In this document: positions 1 to 8,747 of the stretch, one piece after another
Position numbering within the stretch: the first letter of the stretch is position 1
How the letters are laid out: each line of letters begins with the position of its first letter
DNA from: Paenibacillus caui
Lineage (GTDB): Bacteria; Bacillota; Bacilli; Paenibacillales; Paenibacillaceae
DNA length: 64,000 nucleotides
Assembly: GCF_019904135.1 (NCBI RefSeq)
Contig: NZ_JAIOGQ010000019.1
Coordinates: 32,016 to 96,015 of the forward strand
Direction of reading: 5' to 3'
Position numbers and translations under genes: made by a program
The notes under the pieces: generated by a model
Told to the model about the DNA's origin: nothing
What the model saw: the letters and a program-made list of their open reading frames with translations, nothing else
Database searches by the model: none

Positions 1-1
1 G

Positions 2-232
2 GCAGCAGCTTCATCTAAAGGAATTCGATATGTGATTCTGATCGGTGAAAATGAGGAAAGGATCGGAAAAATACGTTTGAAAGATATGATTCAGAAGACA
101 GAATTAGTGCTGACCATCCAGGAAGCCATTAGCATCCTTTCTGATCATGTTCCCAATCTTGGGCTTAGTGCAACCATTCCAGAGGAAGTAAAAGGAAATA
201 CTTATAAAGAATGGTCCGAGGATTGGAAATAG
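2..232 (+). CDS. C-terminal end of a histidyl-tRNA synthetase-like protein (partial)
   Basis: An open frame enters from the left edge and runs to a stop at 230-232, giving about 76 residues. The segment GIRYVILIGENEERIGK followed by IRLKDM matches the anticodon-binding domain of HisRS proteins, which read roughly GxxYVxIIGEDExxxGxVxLKDM. In that family this domain recognises the tRNA anticodon; the catalytic core would lie left of the window. The GTG at 32 is internal and not the start. It could be hisS itself or a HisS paralogue. A terminator follows directly. Confidence 0.6.
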   Translation, partial: AAASSKGIRYVILIGENEERIGKIRLKDMIQKTELVLTIQEAISILSDHVPNLGLSATIPEEVKGNTYKEWSEDWK

Positions 233-286
233 AAATACGGAAATTGACCGGAGAATAAGCTATACGAGGACGAACACAGCAGCACT

Positions 287-320
287 AGGAAGCCCGCGCG
301 GGCTTCCTCTTTAGCTTTTT
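287..320 (+). terminator. Rho-independent terminator after the HisS-like gene
   Basis: A 9-bp perfect stem (AGGAAGCCC / GGGCTTCCT, loop GCGC) is followed by a T-rich tract. It lies 55 bases after the HisS-like stop. Confidence 0.8.
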
Positions 321-432
321 TCCGTCCGGCGGCTGCCGCGGGCGAAAAGAGCCGTTTTCTTTTCCGCAACAAACTAGTGAGTCTGTGCATCATGTGATCC
401 TCTTTCGTCCATTTTGGCTTCAACCATTTTTC

Positions 433-626
433 TCAGGCTTGCTTGGTTAATCCCGGAGCCTTCTGCAGCTCCGAAAAGGTTTCTTTTACTTGCTGCGACA
501 GCTGGTCCTTGCTCATGTCCATAACAGTAAAATAATCGCTCAGCCGTATTTCAAACACGGCATCCGGATCGGACAGCTTGATGACGTTCCTTTTGATCTG
601 CTCAAGGATGTGCAGGTCAACAATTT
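433..626 (-). pseudogene. Unrecognised C-terminal gene remnant
   Basis: On the minus strand an uninterrupted frame of about 64 codons ends at a TGA at 433-435 and has a stop immediately upstream instead of a start codon. It reads like real protein (IKRNVIKLSDPDAVFEIRL, then SDYFTVMDMSKDQLSQQVK), rich in charged helix-forming residues. I do not recognise the family. A second frame downstream (GSGINQASLRKMVEAKMDE) may be its frameshifted continuation. The most likely reading is the tail of a deleted gene. Confidence 0.3.
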
Positions 627-689
627 AGGCAAATATTGATACATCATGCGATGTACCGATATCGTGCGAAAGTATTCTAATTTCACATA

Positions 690-735
690 CTCACTCCCAG
701 ACCTGGTCCAATTTGTCTGCGTAAAACCTGATGGC
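690..735 (-). repeat. 46-bp copy of the 3' end of the TPR gene
   Basis: Bases 690-735 match 5091-5136 with a single mismatch. The block at 5091 covers the last codons and stop of the intact TPR gene, so this copy is an isolated fragment left by duplication or deletion. Confidence 0.75.
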
Positions 736-1120
736 CTATTGGATGACAAATCGCCAACACAATACGCCTTTGGATTCCTAATTTAAGGATGTTTTAATAT
801 TTGGGTTAGTTAAAAGTGACTTAAGAAACGTAACTGATCCAAGTTGAGGTTCACGAAAATGAATACCGTCGTCATCAATTTTAGTCAGTATCGGTTCTTA
901 CACGACATCATTGCATGATCTAAAAGTGAAAATAGGCCTGATCATGAAAGTTCACGTGTCTACATTGTATCCTTTTCATGTTTTGACCGGTAACAGAAAA
1001 GTCCGATTTTGTAAAAATAGACAACTGAGATGATTTTAATTTTTTTCTTCATAAGAACGATTCCTACTCTTTTTTTGTTTATTGTAGGTTAAAAACCAGT
1101 ATAAACCAGATTGACACAGA
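736..1120. other. Non-coding stretch, nothing recognised
   Basis: No convincing reading frame, terminator or RNA was found between the TPR fragment and the intron 3' end. The stretch is AT-rich and looks like decayed sequence. Confidence 0.4.
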
Positions 1121-3017
1121 ATCGGGTAGGAGGCTACCCATTAATTGAGTAGCCGATCTCCCACACCACCGTACGTACCGTTCGGTATACGGCGGTTCCT
1201 TAGTTCACGCAGTGACTTGTCGATAGTAATCTGAAAAGAAGAGAAATCCTAGTCCTTTGAGGGTGTTGTTACCGAGGGATTTGGAGAGAACAGGGCAATT
1301 GGAGATTCTCCAGTAGCTCTTTCTTGTGTTTGCGTACTCCCATGCCTTCTGCTTTTGGATTCCGAGCGATTGCAGTTTCTCGAATTTCGTCCTCACTCGT
1401 TTCCATTGTTTCCAGAAGACCATGCGAATCCGCCTTCTCATCCATTCATCCGTAGATTGAAGCAGACTCTTCATATCCGCTATCTTGAAGTAGTTAATCC
1501 ATCCCATGATATAGCGTCTAAGCTTCTCTGCTCGCTCAGCATTTCCCATTCCATTGCTTCTCGATGTAAGTTCTTTTATTTTGGCTTTCATCTTCGCGAT
1601 GGACTTCGGGTGAATTCTGACCCGTGCTTCTCCTTTGCTTCTGTAGAATGAGAACCCAAGAAACTTCACTCTCGTCGCTTTGTCCACCACCGTCTTTTCC
1701 CGGTTCACTTTGAGAAACAGTTTCTTCTCAATAAAGGGAAGTATGTTCTCCAGCGTCCGCTCGGCGCTCCGTTTGCTTTTGCAGAAGATCAGCAGATCGT
1801 CCGCATATCGGACGAATCGGTGCCCGCGGCTCTCCAGTTCCTTGTCCAATTCGTTCAACATGATGTTGCTGAGAATTGGACTTAAGTTCCCACCCTGCGG
1901 CACGCCGATTTCCGTTTCCTCAAAGCGGTGCTTCACGACTACTCCAGCCTTCAGGTACTTATGGATGAGCGAGATGACCCGTCCGTCTTTTATGGTTCGG
2001 GATAGTACTTCTACCAGTTTGCTTTGATTCACGGTGTCGAAGTATTTCTCCAGGTCCATGTCGACCACATATTTATACCCTTCTTCAATGTTTATCTGGC
2101 TTTTCCGAATGGCGTCGTGTGTACTTCTCTTCGGCCGGAAACTGTTCTCCGAAAATTACTTCTCATAGATCGGTGTCAGGACTTGGGATATGGCTTGCTG
2201 GATGACTCGATCCACCACCGTTGGAATTCCCAGGTTTCTCTTCTTTCCGTTCTCTTTGGGTATCTCTACCCTTCGAACGGGATTCGGGCGGTAGGTTCCG
2301 TCCAGAATGGATTGCTTGATGGTTTCTCCGTTCTCTTTGAGATATGGTAAAAGTTCATCTACTCCCATCCCGTCGATTCCGTGAGATCCTTTGTTTGCTT
2401 TGACCCGTTTGAACGCTTCGTTCATGTTGTCTCTGCTCACGATTTTCTCAAGCAAGCCATTCCTCGACTCGGCCTGCGTTGGTGTTGTCCGTTTCGGGTA
2501 TCCTCGCAGGAATGTGCGCTCCCGCATATCCTTCGTGTTCCGCACGTACTTTCTGCGTAGAGCCTTCCCATGGAAGTTGGCTGCCCTTGACTCCTGTTTT
2601 GGTAACTTTCATTTGACCTACACCTCCTAAGGTTCAGCCCTTCCCTCTAGCCGTCGACTGCTTGAGGTAGTATGGCCTCTGCTGACTTCTCATGATAAAT
2701 CTTGTTTCAACCGTGATTCGAAATCTATCTCCTCACGCCCATGAGACCTCCCACGGTAAGACGATTCACTTTCCTTCCATCTACCCGCACCATTTACACT
2801 GGAATGTCTGTGTAGTGTATTGGACTTTGCTTTGTTGCGCAAGCTCATCCCATTCCTTGTGCCTGATGATGTTCGTGTTCCTCGGGCCGGAAGTTTGCCT
2901 CCAGCTTCCTTCAGATTCCACCTCACGATGGACACCCTTGCTCTTGGCTAGTGGTTGGCCACTACCTGCCCCCACAGCGGACTTTCACCGCCTAGTTAAT
3001 CGCCATGCGTGGCGCAC
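1121..3017 (-). mobile_element. Group II intron (minus strand)
   Basis: The minus strand begins with GTGCGCC at 3017, the usual group II 5' end, followed by a long structured leader. It carries a maturase frame and ends with a domain V-like hairpin (about 1164-1200: stem ACCGCCGTA / TACGGTGGT, inner stem TACC / GGTA). A domain VI-like stem GGCTACTCA...TGGGTAGCC follows, and the 3' end is CCTACCCGAT at 1121. The 5' end sits six bases after a hairpin resembling a terminator, the type of target used by group IIC introns, and the maturase lacks an endonuclease domain as expected for that class. Ends are inferred from consensus, not from an empty site. Confidence 0.85.
1205..2545 (-). pseudogene. 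ltrA: Group II intron reverse transcriptase/maturase, interrupted by an in-frame stop
   Basis: The intron-encoded protein would reverse-transcribe and help splice the intron RNA. The N-terminal part (2545-2156) holds the RT-0/RT-1 region (NKGSHGIDGMGVDEL). The C-terminal part (2155-1205) holds the catalytic RYADDLLIF motif, GVPQGGNLSPILSNI and the maturase X domain (GWINYFKIADMKSL). The two parts are in the same frame, separated by a TAA at 2156-2158 after IYEK. Right after the stop the usual SFGFRP motif reads SFRP, so two residues are also missing. No HNH endonuclease follows. The protein is probably not made full length; mobility would need a maturase in trans. Confidence 0.85.
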
Positions 3018-3023
3018 GCAGAA

Positions 3024-3050
3024 AAGCCGACCATTAAAGGGGGTCGGCTT
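3024..3050 (-). terminator. Hairpin upstream of the intron insertion point
   Basis: Perfect 9-bp stem AAGCCGACC / GGTCGGCTT with a 9-base loop, followed on the minus strand by TTCTGC and then the intron. It probably terminated the small membrane-protein gene at 3140-3397 and served as the intron's target. Confidence 0.6.
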
Positions 3051-3139
3051 AGTCAAAAAGAAAAGATAGTATTAGACTGCATGGCCAGAAAATTAATGAC
3101 TGGAAATGCTTTGTACTGCATTGAAACAGGTCATAAAGA

Positions 3140-3397
3140 CTAGCTTTTTTTGAAAGTAGATGCAATAGATAAGACACTTCCTAATATACTGAAGAAAAGA
3201 GAAAAATATAAAAGTATTCCAGTGCCATCTTCAATTAATTTCCACAGCACTAGTAGGAAGAATCCAAGGATGGTTAACTGCACTCCTAAGAGAATAAAGT
3301 GTAATTTTTCAATCCTCTTAAAACTTTTAAAAAGTGCCCAACAAATGATGAAATTGATAAGAAGTAGTATAGGAATTAAAATATTTGAATATATCAT
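3140..3397 (-). CDS. Small three-helix membrane protein
   Basis: An 85-residue protein made almost entirely of hydrophobic stretches: about residues 3-24, 33-52 and 60-79, with a short basic loop (KSFKRIEK) between helices one and two. It follows the secreted-protein gene at 3418-4347 on the same strand by about 20 bases, so the two may be co-transcribed. The ribosome binding site is weak. An opposite-strand frame of the same length lacks this pattern. The family is not recognised; function unknown. Confidence 0.5.
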   Translation of the reverse strand: MIYSNILIPILLLINFIICWALFKSFKRIEKLHFILLGVQLTILGFFLLVLWKLIEDGTGILLYFSLFFSILGSVLSIASTFKKS

Positions 3398-3417
3398 ATC
3401 AGGGTAAGCACCCCACT

Positions 3418-4347
3418 TTAGAAAGTAGTATCGTAATTATTAAAGATGAGAAACTTGTTTGATGAGGTAGAAAAGTTGACAGTAACGCCATATTGGCCGC
3501 CACTACCGGAGAACCCTATGTTGTTAATTGTAGTTGTATCCCATGTGTGAGCGTACATTGTTCTCGCATATCCATTGTAGTAAACAAAATTTGAATCATA
3601 TGATACTGAAGCAGCAAATCCTGATCCAAAGTACGTAAAATCACTCGAATCATAAGGACCAAAACTATCTACCTTAGTCAATTTAATTTTGTCCTGATAA
3701 TCAAAAGCAACACCATATTTACCATCCCCATGGCTAGGGTTATACATATATACTGTCCATCCATTATGGTCAGTAACGGAACCCAAAGAACTGACTACAG
3801 AAGTTTTGTAAGATCCGCCTGTATTGAATAAAGTTATTCCGATTGAATCAACGCCGCCCATGTTCTTTGTTTCGCCAACGTACCCCCACCAAACGCCTGT
3901 TTTATCATAGAACCAATTGTCGTTTTTCCAGTATCCACCACCTGTCAGAGTCCATCTAGAGGTGTTTGAATCAAAAGTCATCATTACTGGGTTCAAGGTT
4001 AAATCTGTGCCCGTAGAGAGGATACTTATATCATTTTGCTCTGGTTCCTCTAAAATATAAACTTCCATCTTCTCAAGTATGTTTTTTGCATCTTCCTTGG
4101 TTTTTTTTCCAGCTGCTATGTCTGCCGCCAATTCATTTAAAACTTTTTCAACTTCTCTAGTTCGTTTATTCATCTCTTCTTCACTAAGATAACTTTTCTT
4201 CTTATCAGCGTATTTTTCAGCAAGTTCCTTCTTTGCCTTAACAATATCGTATTCTGGTTTCTGGTTTTGCGGGTTTTCCTGCTGAGCAAATACAGTCTGA
4301 CCAAGGAGTAGGAAAAAAGCGAGAACTAATGATAATGTCTTTTTCAT
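3418..4347 (-). CDS. Secreted protein of unknown function
   Basis: The start at 4347 is preferred over an in-frame ATG at 4380 because AGGAGGG lies seven bases before it and the protein then opens with a typical signal peptide (MKKTLSLVLAFFLLLGQ, cleavage near VFA-QQ). Residues 30-105 are highly charged and probably helical or coiled coil (ELAEKYADKKKSYLSEEEM). The rest, about 200 residues, is rich in Gly, Ser, Thr, Tyr and Trp and probably forms beta structure. No catalytic motif was recognised. It is likely exported to the surface or medium. The 309-residue frame is intact although it lies among mobile-element debris. Confidence 0.75.
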   Translation of the reverse strand: MKKTLSLVLAFFLLLGQTVFAQQENPQNQKPEYDIVKAKKELAEKYADKKKSYLSEEEMNKRTREVEKVLNELAADIAAGKKTKEDAKNILEKMEVYILEEPEQNDISILSTGTDLTLNPVMMTFDSNTSRWTLTGGGYWKNDNWFYDKTGVWWGYVGETKNMGGVDSIGITLFNTGGSYKTSVVSSLGSVTDHNGWTVYMYNPSHGDGKYGVAFDYQDKIKLTKVDSFGPYDSSDFTYFGSGFAASVSYDSNFVYYNGYARTMYAHTWDTTTINNIGFSGSGGQYGVTVNFSTSSNKFLIFNNYDTTF

Positions 4348-4389
4348 GTCAACCCTCCTATTTTTTAAAAAGATATCCATATATTGGAC

Positions 4390-4575
4390 TCATATATTAT
4401 CAGTATCTGCACCACGATCTAGCAACTTTGCAATATTGGACTGGCTTTCGCCCATGAGCAACAAGTGAATGCACAAATATCTTTCATATAACCGCTTATC
4501 TGTTGTCTCACGCATCGCTGCTTTTACTACTTCTAAACGCTCTGCGCTATTTTCAAAAACGATCTTTTTCGGCAT
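4390..4575 (-). pseudogene. N-terminal fragment of an IS630-family transposase
   Basis: Sixty-one codons start from an ATG with a good site (GAGGAG) and match the helix-turn-helix N-terminus of IS630-type transposases (TTDKRLYERYLCIHLLLMG, then SQSNIAKLLDRG). The frame stops after residue 61, where the family continues for about 300 more residues including the DDE domain, so only a DNA-binding stub is left. Confidence 0.65.
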
Positions 4576-4916
4576 GGTCTTTCACTCCTCTAAATCGATT
4601 CGAATCCTTTAGAGAAGTAATTAGACATGACTGCCTCGGAATCTTTTTTGTGGAAAAGTTAGTGCCGTCTATATAGTTCCCACAAATTCTTATTTACTTC
4701 ATTTAACTTCTCATGACTTTTCAGTAATTTCGAAAACCTTATCCATCTGGTTCCTTCATATTTTACTATATATTACCACATCCATCTATAAAACGTTTCT
4801 TTTAAGGACCATCCAACTTCGTTAAACTGCCCGTTAGAATAACACCGTTGCCAGTCTATCATGAAATAACTTTATTTCATCATCAGATGGTGCCGTGTCA
4901 GCGGTATGGTAATACT
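4576..4916. other. Non-coding stretch, nothing recognised
   Basis: No supported gene, terminator or repeat was found between the IS630 remnant and the small membrane frame. It may include decayed IS sequence. Confidence 0.35.
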
Positions 4917-5090
4917 TTATTTTCCGACGACATGTAGGACAGGCTGCATATAAATACTGTCAGCATCATCACACTTTTGGACAAAATAAGGATTTGCCCA
5001 CAGCAAGATGATCCAAAGAATTACAGAAACAAAGGCCGCCGCGTACCCTGCAATTTTAACCGAACGGATTGCAATTGATTCATGAATGCG
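4917..5090 (-). pseudogene. Small membrane protein frame without a start codon
   Basis: A minus-strand frame ending at TAA 4917-4919 reads ERIHESIAIRSVKIAGYA, then a transmembrane helix (AAFVSVILWIILLWANPYF), then a short tail (VQKCDDADSIYMQ). The charged start followed by one or two helices recalls DUF2178-type membrane proteins. No ATG, GTG or TTG opens the frame before it runs into the TPR gene. It may be a truncated gene whose 5' end was lost at the boundary of the 5091-5136 duplicated block. Confidence 0.35.
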
Positions 5091-5091
5091 C

Positions 5092-5577
5092 TCACTTCCA
5101 GACCTGGTCCAATTTGTCTGCGTAAAACCTGATGGCTCTTTGATATTTCAAGATTCCCGGATCGCTTGTCGTGTCGACCAAATCCGTCAATAATAGATTC
5201 ATGGCGTCAGCATGCTCTCCAAGGTTATATAGGACCATGGCATAAAAAACGCGGAACTGTCTCATGGCCGGGTAATCCCGAAGCGCGATTTCGAAAATTT
5301 CTTTTGACTTTTCATATTCGCCCAATGTTCTGCAGGTACTTCCCAAGCCAAGCAGCGCACCCGGTCTCTGCTCTTCCGGCAGCCCGTTTGCAAGCGATTG
5401 TTCGTAAAAGGGCACGGCCTCCCTTTCCAATCCAAGTGAATCATGAGTCCATGCCAGCTGATACAGAAGCATGGGATTGTCCTTATCCTCTTCCAATAAT
5501 TCCAGCAGCATGGCTTTGGCTTCTTCCGCTCTGCCCGCATTTCTTAACTCAATGGCCTCTTGTAAAGTTGACTGCAT
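5092..5577 (-). CDS. Tetratricopeptide repeat protein
   Basis: A 161-residue soluble protein with about three TPR units (EAIELRNAGRAEEAKAML; LLYQLAWTHDSLGLEREA; ALLGLGSTCRTLGEYEKS), a scaffold for protein-protein contacts. GGAGGAGAAC before the ATG at 5577 sets the start; an in-frame ATG at 5598 lies inside the end of the acetyltransferase gene. It follows that gene by 17 bases and is likely co-transcribed. Partner unknown. Its last 46 bases are duplicated at 690-735. Confidence 0.8.
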   Translation of the reverse strand: MQSTLQEAIELRNAGRAEEAKAMLLELLEEDKDNPMLLYQLAWTHDSLGLEREAVPFYEQSLANGLPEEQRPGALLGLGSTCRTLGEYEKSKEIFEIALRDYPAMRQFRVFYAMVLYNLGEHADAMNLLLTDLVDTTSDPGILKYQRAIRFYADKLDQVWK

Positions 5578-5594
5578 GTTCTCCTCCGATTGAA

Positions 5595-6155
5595 TCATTT
5601 TTTTAGAAATAAACCCATTCCTATTAAATCTACATATTCCCCGTCCTCCAGTTTGATCTGCCGTTTCTGGAGGCTTTCCTGTTCAAACCCCATGTGACGG
5701 TACAGCGCGATTGCAGCATGGTTGGTCGAGAATACCTCCAAGGTTATTTTTTCAAATTGGCGATTCCGGTTTGCCCACTCTAATAGAGCTTGAATCATGC
5801 CCTTTCCGATGCCGCGTCCCCTGAGATCTCGTCGCACGCTTATCCCAAAACTTCCGGTATGCGCCATTCGGCGTTTATGGCCTCCGTGAAGATTTATTAA
5901 CCCTGCAACTTCTCCATGCTCATCCTCGGCCAGCAGGATCAGATCATTTTCCTTCTTCAACGTGTCCCCGATCCATTCTCTTTCGTCTTCTTCCGTCATT
6001 TTGAATTCGACTGGCGTTGTCAGCATAAACGGATCCATGCTTAGAATCTGGAACACGTAATTTAATACTTTCCCGGCGTCGTCCGGAGCCGCAGCTCGTA
6101 ATGTTATGCTGCATCCTTGTTTGTCGGCAAACCCTATAGGTTCAAAATGACCCAT
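5595..6155 (-). CDS. GNAT-family N-acetyltransferase
   Basis: A 186-residue acetyl-CoA-dependent acyltransferase. The acetyl-CoA loop is visible as RRDLRGRGIGKGMIQALL near residues 108-125, followed by the usual ITLEVFSTNHAAIALYRHMGF, where the AIALYRHMGF helix closes the fold. The substrate cannot be told from the sequence; related proteins act on amines, amino acids or protein N-termini. It sits in a minus-strand run with a second GNAT gene upstream and the TPR gene downstream. Confidence 0.85.
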   Translation of the reverse strand: MGHFEPIGFADKQGCSITLRAAAPDDAGKVLNYVFQILSMDPFMLTTPVEFKMTEEDEREWIGDTLKKENDLILLAEDEHGEVAGLINLHGGHKRRMAHTGSFGISVRRDLRGRGIGKGMIQALLEWANRNRQFEKITLEVFSTNHAAIALYRHMGFEQESLQKRQIKLEDGEYVDLIGMGLFLKK

Positions 6156-6179
6156 GCTTCCATCTCCTCATTCAATCCA

Positions 6180-6689
6180 TCATGATACGGATTCGGCGCT
6201 ATTTTCCAAGGCATAGATAGAATGCATTTTATTAAAGATCCGCTCCTGCCTTTCCAGCTTCAGCCCCGTTCTTTCCGCTACCTTGATGGAACTCCTGTTG
6301 CCGGGGTCAATGATCGAAACGACCTTGTTCAGCTTTAAAAAATCAAATGCATACCGCTTGCATCCTGCGGCTGCTTCAGTGGCATATCCTTTGCCCCACT
6401 CACGTTTATCCAGGTGATATCCAATTTCGACTTCCACCTTGCCGTTGATATTTTGCCGGATCAGGCCGGAATCCCCGATCAGTTGACCGGTTTCTTTTAA
6501 GCAAACGGCCCATAGTCCAAAGCCGTCCGCCATGTACCTTTCCTGATTACGGGCAATCCACTTCCTCGTTTGGTCAGGAGTAAAAGCGGATGGATAAAAA
6601 CGCATCGTTTCAGGATCTGAGAAAATGTCATGCAATGCGGTAAAATCCTCCGGTTCATATTCCCTTAAATAAAGCCGCTCTGTTTCCAT
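6180..6689 (-). CDS. RimJ/RimL-type GNAT acetyltransferase
   Basis: About 169 residues from the ATG at 6689 (METERLYLREYEPEDF, the usual N-terminus of the RimJ/RimL group); a TTG at 6701 is an alternative with a slightly better ribosome site. The acetyl-CoA site is REWGKGYATEAAAGCKRYAF, and NRSSIKVAERTGLKLE is the conserved distal helix. Family members acetylate ribosomal protein N-termini or small molecules; substrate unknown here. The 24-base gap to the downstream GNAT gene suggests a shared transcript. Confidence 0.85.
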   Translation of the reverse strand: METERLYLREYEPEDFTALHDIFSDPETMRFYPSAFTPDQTRKWIARNQERYMADGFGLWAVCLKETGQLIGDSGLIRQNINGKVEVEIGYHLDKREWGKGYATEAAAGCKRYAFDFLKLNKVVSIIDPGNRSSIKVAERTGLKLERQERIFNKMHSIYALENSAESVS

Positions 6690-6719
6690 GATCTGTCTCA
6701 AGCCAACACCCGCCTTTGA

Positions 6720-7637
6720 TTATAAAAGATTCTCCATTGCTTTAATGATATGGAATAATGCCCGGTTCACGGGCGTTTCGATGCCATATTTCTCTCCAAG
6801 CTCGCAAACGGTACCGGCAAATATGTCAACCTCCGTTGTCCGCCCGCTTTCAATGTCCTCAAGCATGGAAGTTCGGCTCGCCGGATTCATCGTTTCAAGC
6901 ACTTTGTACCATTGTTCGAGATCGTCCTCCTTCAGGTTGACGCCTGCCTTCCCGGAAATTCGGATCACTTCCCGCATCGCGGAATCCATCAGCTTTCTGG
7001 CGTGCTCGTCGGTCTGAAAGACGCCGTATCTCCCCCTGAGCACAGCAGAGCTTTGATTAATCCCGACGTTGATCATAAATTTCCACCACAAGGTCCGTTC
7101 CATATTATCCGGAATCATATAGGAAATGCCGGCCCGGTCGAATACGTCTTTGACCGCCAGCACCCGAGGCGAATAATCCTGGTTCAGCTTTTCCCCAAAG
7201 GTGATATTTCCGTAGCTGGTAAAGCGAACCCGGTTGCCTTCCCGGTTGGCATCAATGCCGATGCACATCGAATAGAGCATTTTCTCCAAACCGTACTGTC
7301 CCCCGATGATCTCCTCACTAGTGATACCGTTAAGCAAAGATAAAATGATCGTTCCCTCGCCGACATGGTTTCTCATATCCTGAATGGCCTGGGACAGTTG
7401 ATTCGCCTTGACCGCAACGATGATTAAATCCGCCGGTTCTGCCTCGTCTTCCGGGTTTACATACTTGAAATCATACCGCTTCCCGTTGATGAAGAAACCT
7501 TCTTTCTTGTACCGCTCGGCCCTCTCCCCTCCTGCAATCACTTGTACAGCATCCGGATCCATATCGTAAAGCTTGCTGGCATAAGCACAGCCGATTGCTC
7601 CAAGTCCCAAAATGGAAATGCGTTTCACGTTGTTCAT
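6720..7637 (-). CDS. Ketopantoate reductase-family oxidoreductase
   Basis: A 305-residue PanE/ApbA-type protein. The N-terminal Rossmann fold has GLGAIGCAYASKL (residues 11-23) for NADP(H); the C-terminal helical domain includes WWKFMINVGINQSSAVL, with the lysine that acts as general acid in this family. PanE reduces 2-dehydropantoate to pantoate for coenzyme A synthesis, but many genomes carry paralogues acting on other 2-oxo acids and no panB/panC genes are nearby, so the exact substrate is open. It heads a minus-strand run (6720-5092), divergent from the MerR regulator. Confidence 0.85.
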   Translation of the reverse strand: MNNVKRISILGLGAIGCAYASKLYDMDPDAVQVIAGGERAERYKKEGFFINGKRYDFKYVNPEDEAEPADLIIVAVKANQLSQAIQDMRNHVGEGTIILSLLNGITSEEIIGGQYGLEKMLYSMCIGIDANREGNRVRFTSYGNITFGEKLNQDYSPRVLAVKDVFDRAGISYMIPDNMERTLWWKFMINVGINQSSAVLRGRYGVFQTDEHARKLMDSAMREVIRISGKAGVNLKEDDLEQWYKVLETMNPASRTSMLEDIESGRTTEVDIFAGTVCELGEKYGIETPVNRALFHIIKAMENLL

Positions 7638-7823
7638 GGTTTGAAGCCCCTTTCTTTATGACCCCTATCGTGCGAAGCCTGAGATAAGATACTCCTATAA
7701 GTATATTTTAATATGGAAAAAATGAACAGAACCCCAAGCCTTTAATATCCTCAGGCTCAGGACGGCGCTGCTGTCTTTTCGATTACTGATCACAATTTGC
7801 TGTTAAATTGCTGTTAAATTTGC

Positions 7824-7855
7824 TTGACTTTCCCCTCATGTGGAAAGTTTATAGT
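7824..7855 (+). promoter_or_regulatory. MerR-type promoter and operator
   Basis: TTGACT (7824-7829) and TATAGT (7850-7855) are separated by 20 bases, longer than the usual 17, and the spacer holds the inverted repeat ACTTTCC-N8-GGAAAGT (7827-7848). This overlong spacer with a centred dyad is the hallmark of promoters that MerR-family proteins activate by DNA distortion. It lies 47 bases before the MerR gene, pointing to autoregulation of the regulator-exporter pair. Confidence 0.8.
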
Positions 7856-7901
7856 AATTACACAGAATAATTCTTCCGGATTAGGGGAGGGAAAGAATCT
7901 T

Positions 7902-8720
7902 ATGTTCAAAATCAGCGAATTTTCCAAGCTAAGCCAGGTTCCGGCCAAAACGATCCGGTATTACGACCAGCTGGACCTGCTCAAACCAGCCTATACGGAT
8001 CAGCAAAGCGGCTACCGTTATTACTCAAGCGAGCAGCTGCTTCATCTGCACCGGATCCTCGCGTTCAAGGATCTTGGATTTACGCTTGAACAAATCAAGC
8101 AGCTTCTAAACGATAACGTGTCCCCCGCCGAAATTCGCGGCATGTTCCGGCTTAAGCAGGCAGAGGTTCAGTCGTTGATTCAGGCGGAAATGGAGCGTTT
8201 ATGGCGGATCGAGGCGAGGCTGAAACAAATCGAGCGCGGAGGTGACGGGATGCCCCGCCATGAGGTTCTGGTCAAAAGGATCGGCCCGTTAAGGGTTGTA
8301 TCGGTTGAAGAGGCCACAAGCAGAGCCGCTATCCCCGACTTGTTCAGAGAGATGGATGAATATTTAACATGGAACGGCCTGCCGCAGCCTGTTTCCCATA
8401 TGGTGGTTTGGCACAGCTGTCTGGAATGCGAATTGAACATCAATCTGGAGGTAGCTTGTCAGGTTTCGCATCAGCTGCCGGCTTCGTCAAGGTTTAAGAC
8501 CAAGGTGCTCCCGGAAATGACCGTTGCAGCCGTCACTCATCTGAGCCGCCCGGATTCGGATTCGCCCATTAGTATGGATCTTGGTTCATGGATCGAAATG
8601 AATGGCTACCAAATCAGCCCGGAAATGCCGAGCAGGGAAATCTATGTATCGCCCAACGAAGACAGCGAACCGATGTATGTGACCGAAAGTCAGATGCCGA
8701 TTGTAAGAGCGGGTTCGTAA
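7902..8720 (+). CDS. MerR-family regulator with effector-binding domain
   Basis: A 272-residue transcription factor. The start at 7902 follows GGGGAGGGAAAG; an in-frame ATG at 7824 would fall in the promoter. Residues 1-70 form the MerR winged helix (FSKLSQVPAKTIRYYDQLDL), then a coiled-coil dimer helix, then from about residue 115 a GyrI/BmrR-like small-molecule-binding domain (EVLVKRIGPLRVVSVEEATS). BmrR-type proteins sense cationic drugs and turn on an exporter gene. The next gene, 27 bases on, is an MFS exporter, which fits a drug-responsive pair. The inducer is unknown. Confidence 0.9.
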   Translation: MFKISEFSKLSQVPAKTIRYYDQLDLLKPAYTDQQSGYRYYSSEQLLHLHRILAFKDLGFTLEQIKQLLNDNVSPAEIRGMFRLKQAEVQSLIQAEMERLWRIEARLKQIERGGDGMPRHEVLVKRIGPLRVVSVEEATSRAAIPDLFREMDEYLTWNGLPQPVSHMVVWHSCLECELNINLEVACQVSHQLPASSRFKTKVLPEMTVAAVTHLSRPDSDSPISMDLGSWIEMNGYQISPEMPSREIYVSPNEDSEPMYVTESQMPIVRAGS

Positions 8721-8747
8721 AGTAAGAAATAAGGAGATGATGAACAA

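Noticed and set aside
1355..2630. Plus-strand frames across the intron
   Set aside because: They are antisense to the reverse transcriptase and to intron RNA structure.
3150..3407. Plus-strand 85-codon frame
   Set aside because: The minus strand encodes a convincing three-helix membrane protein; the plus frame has no pattern.
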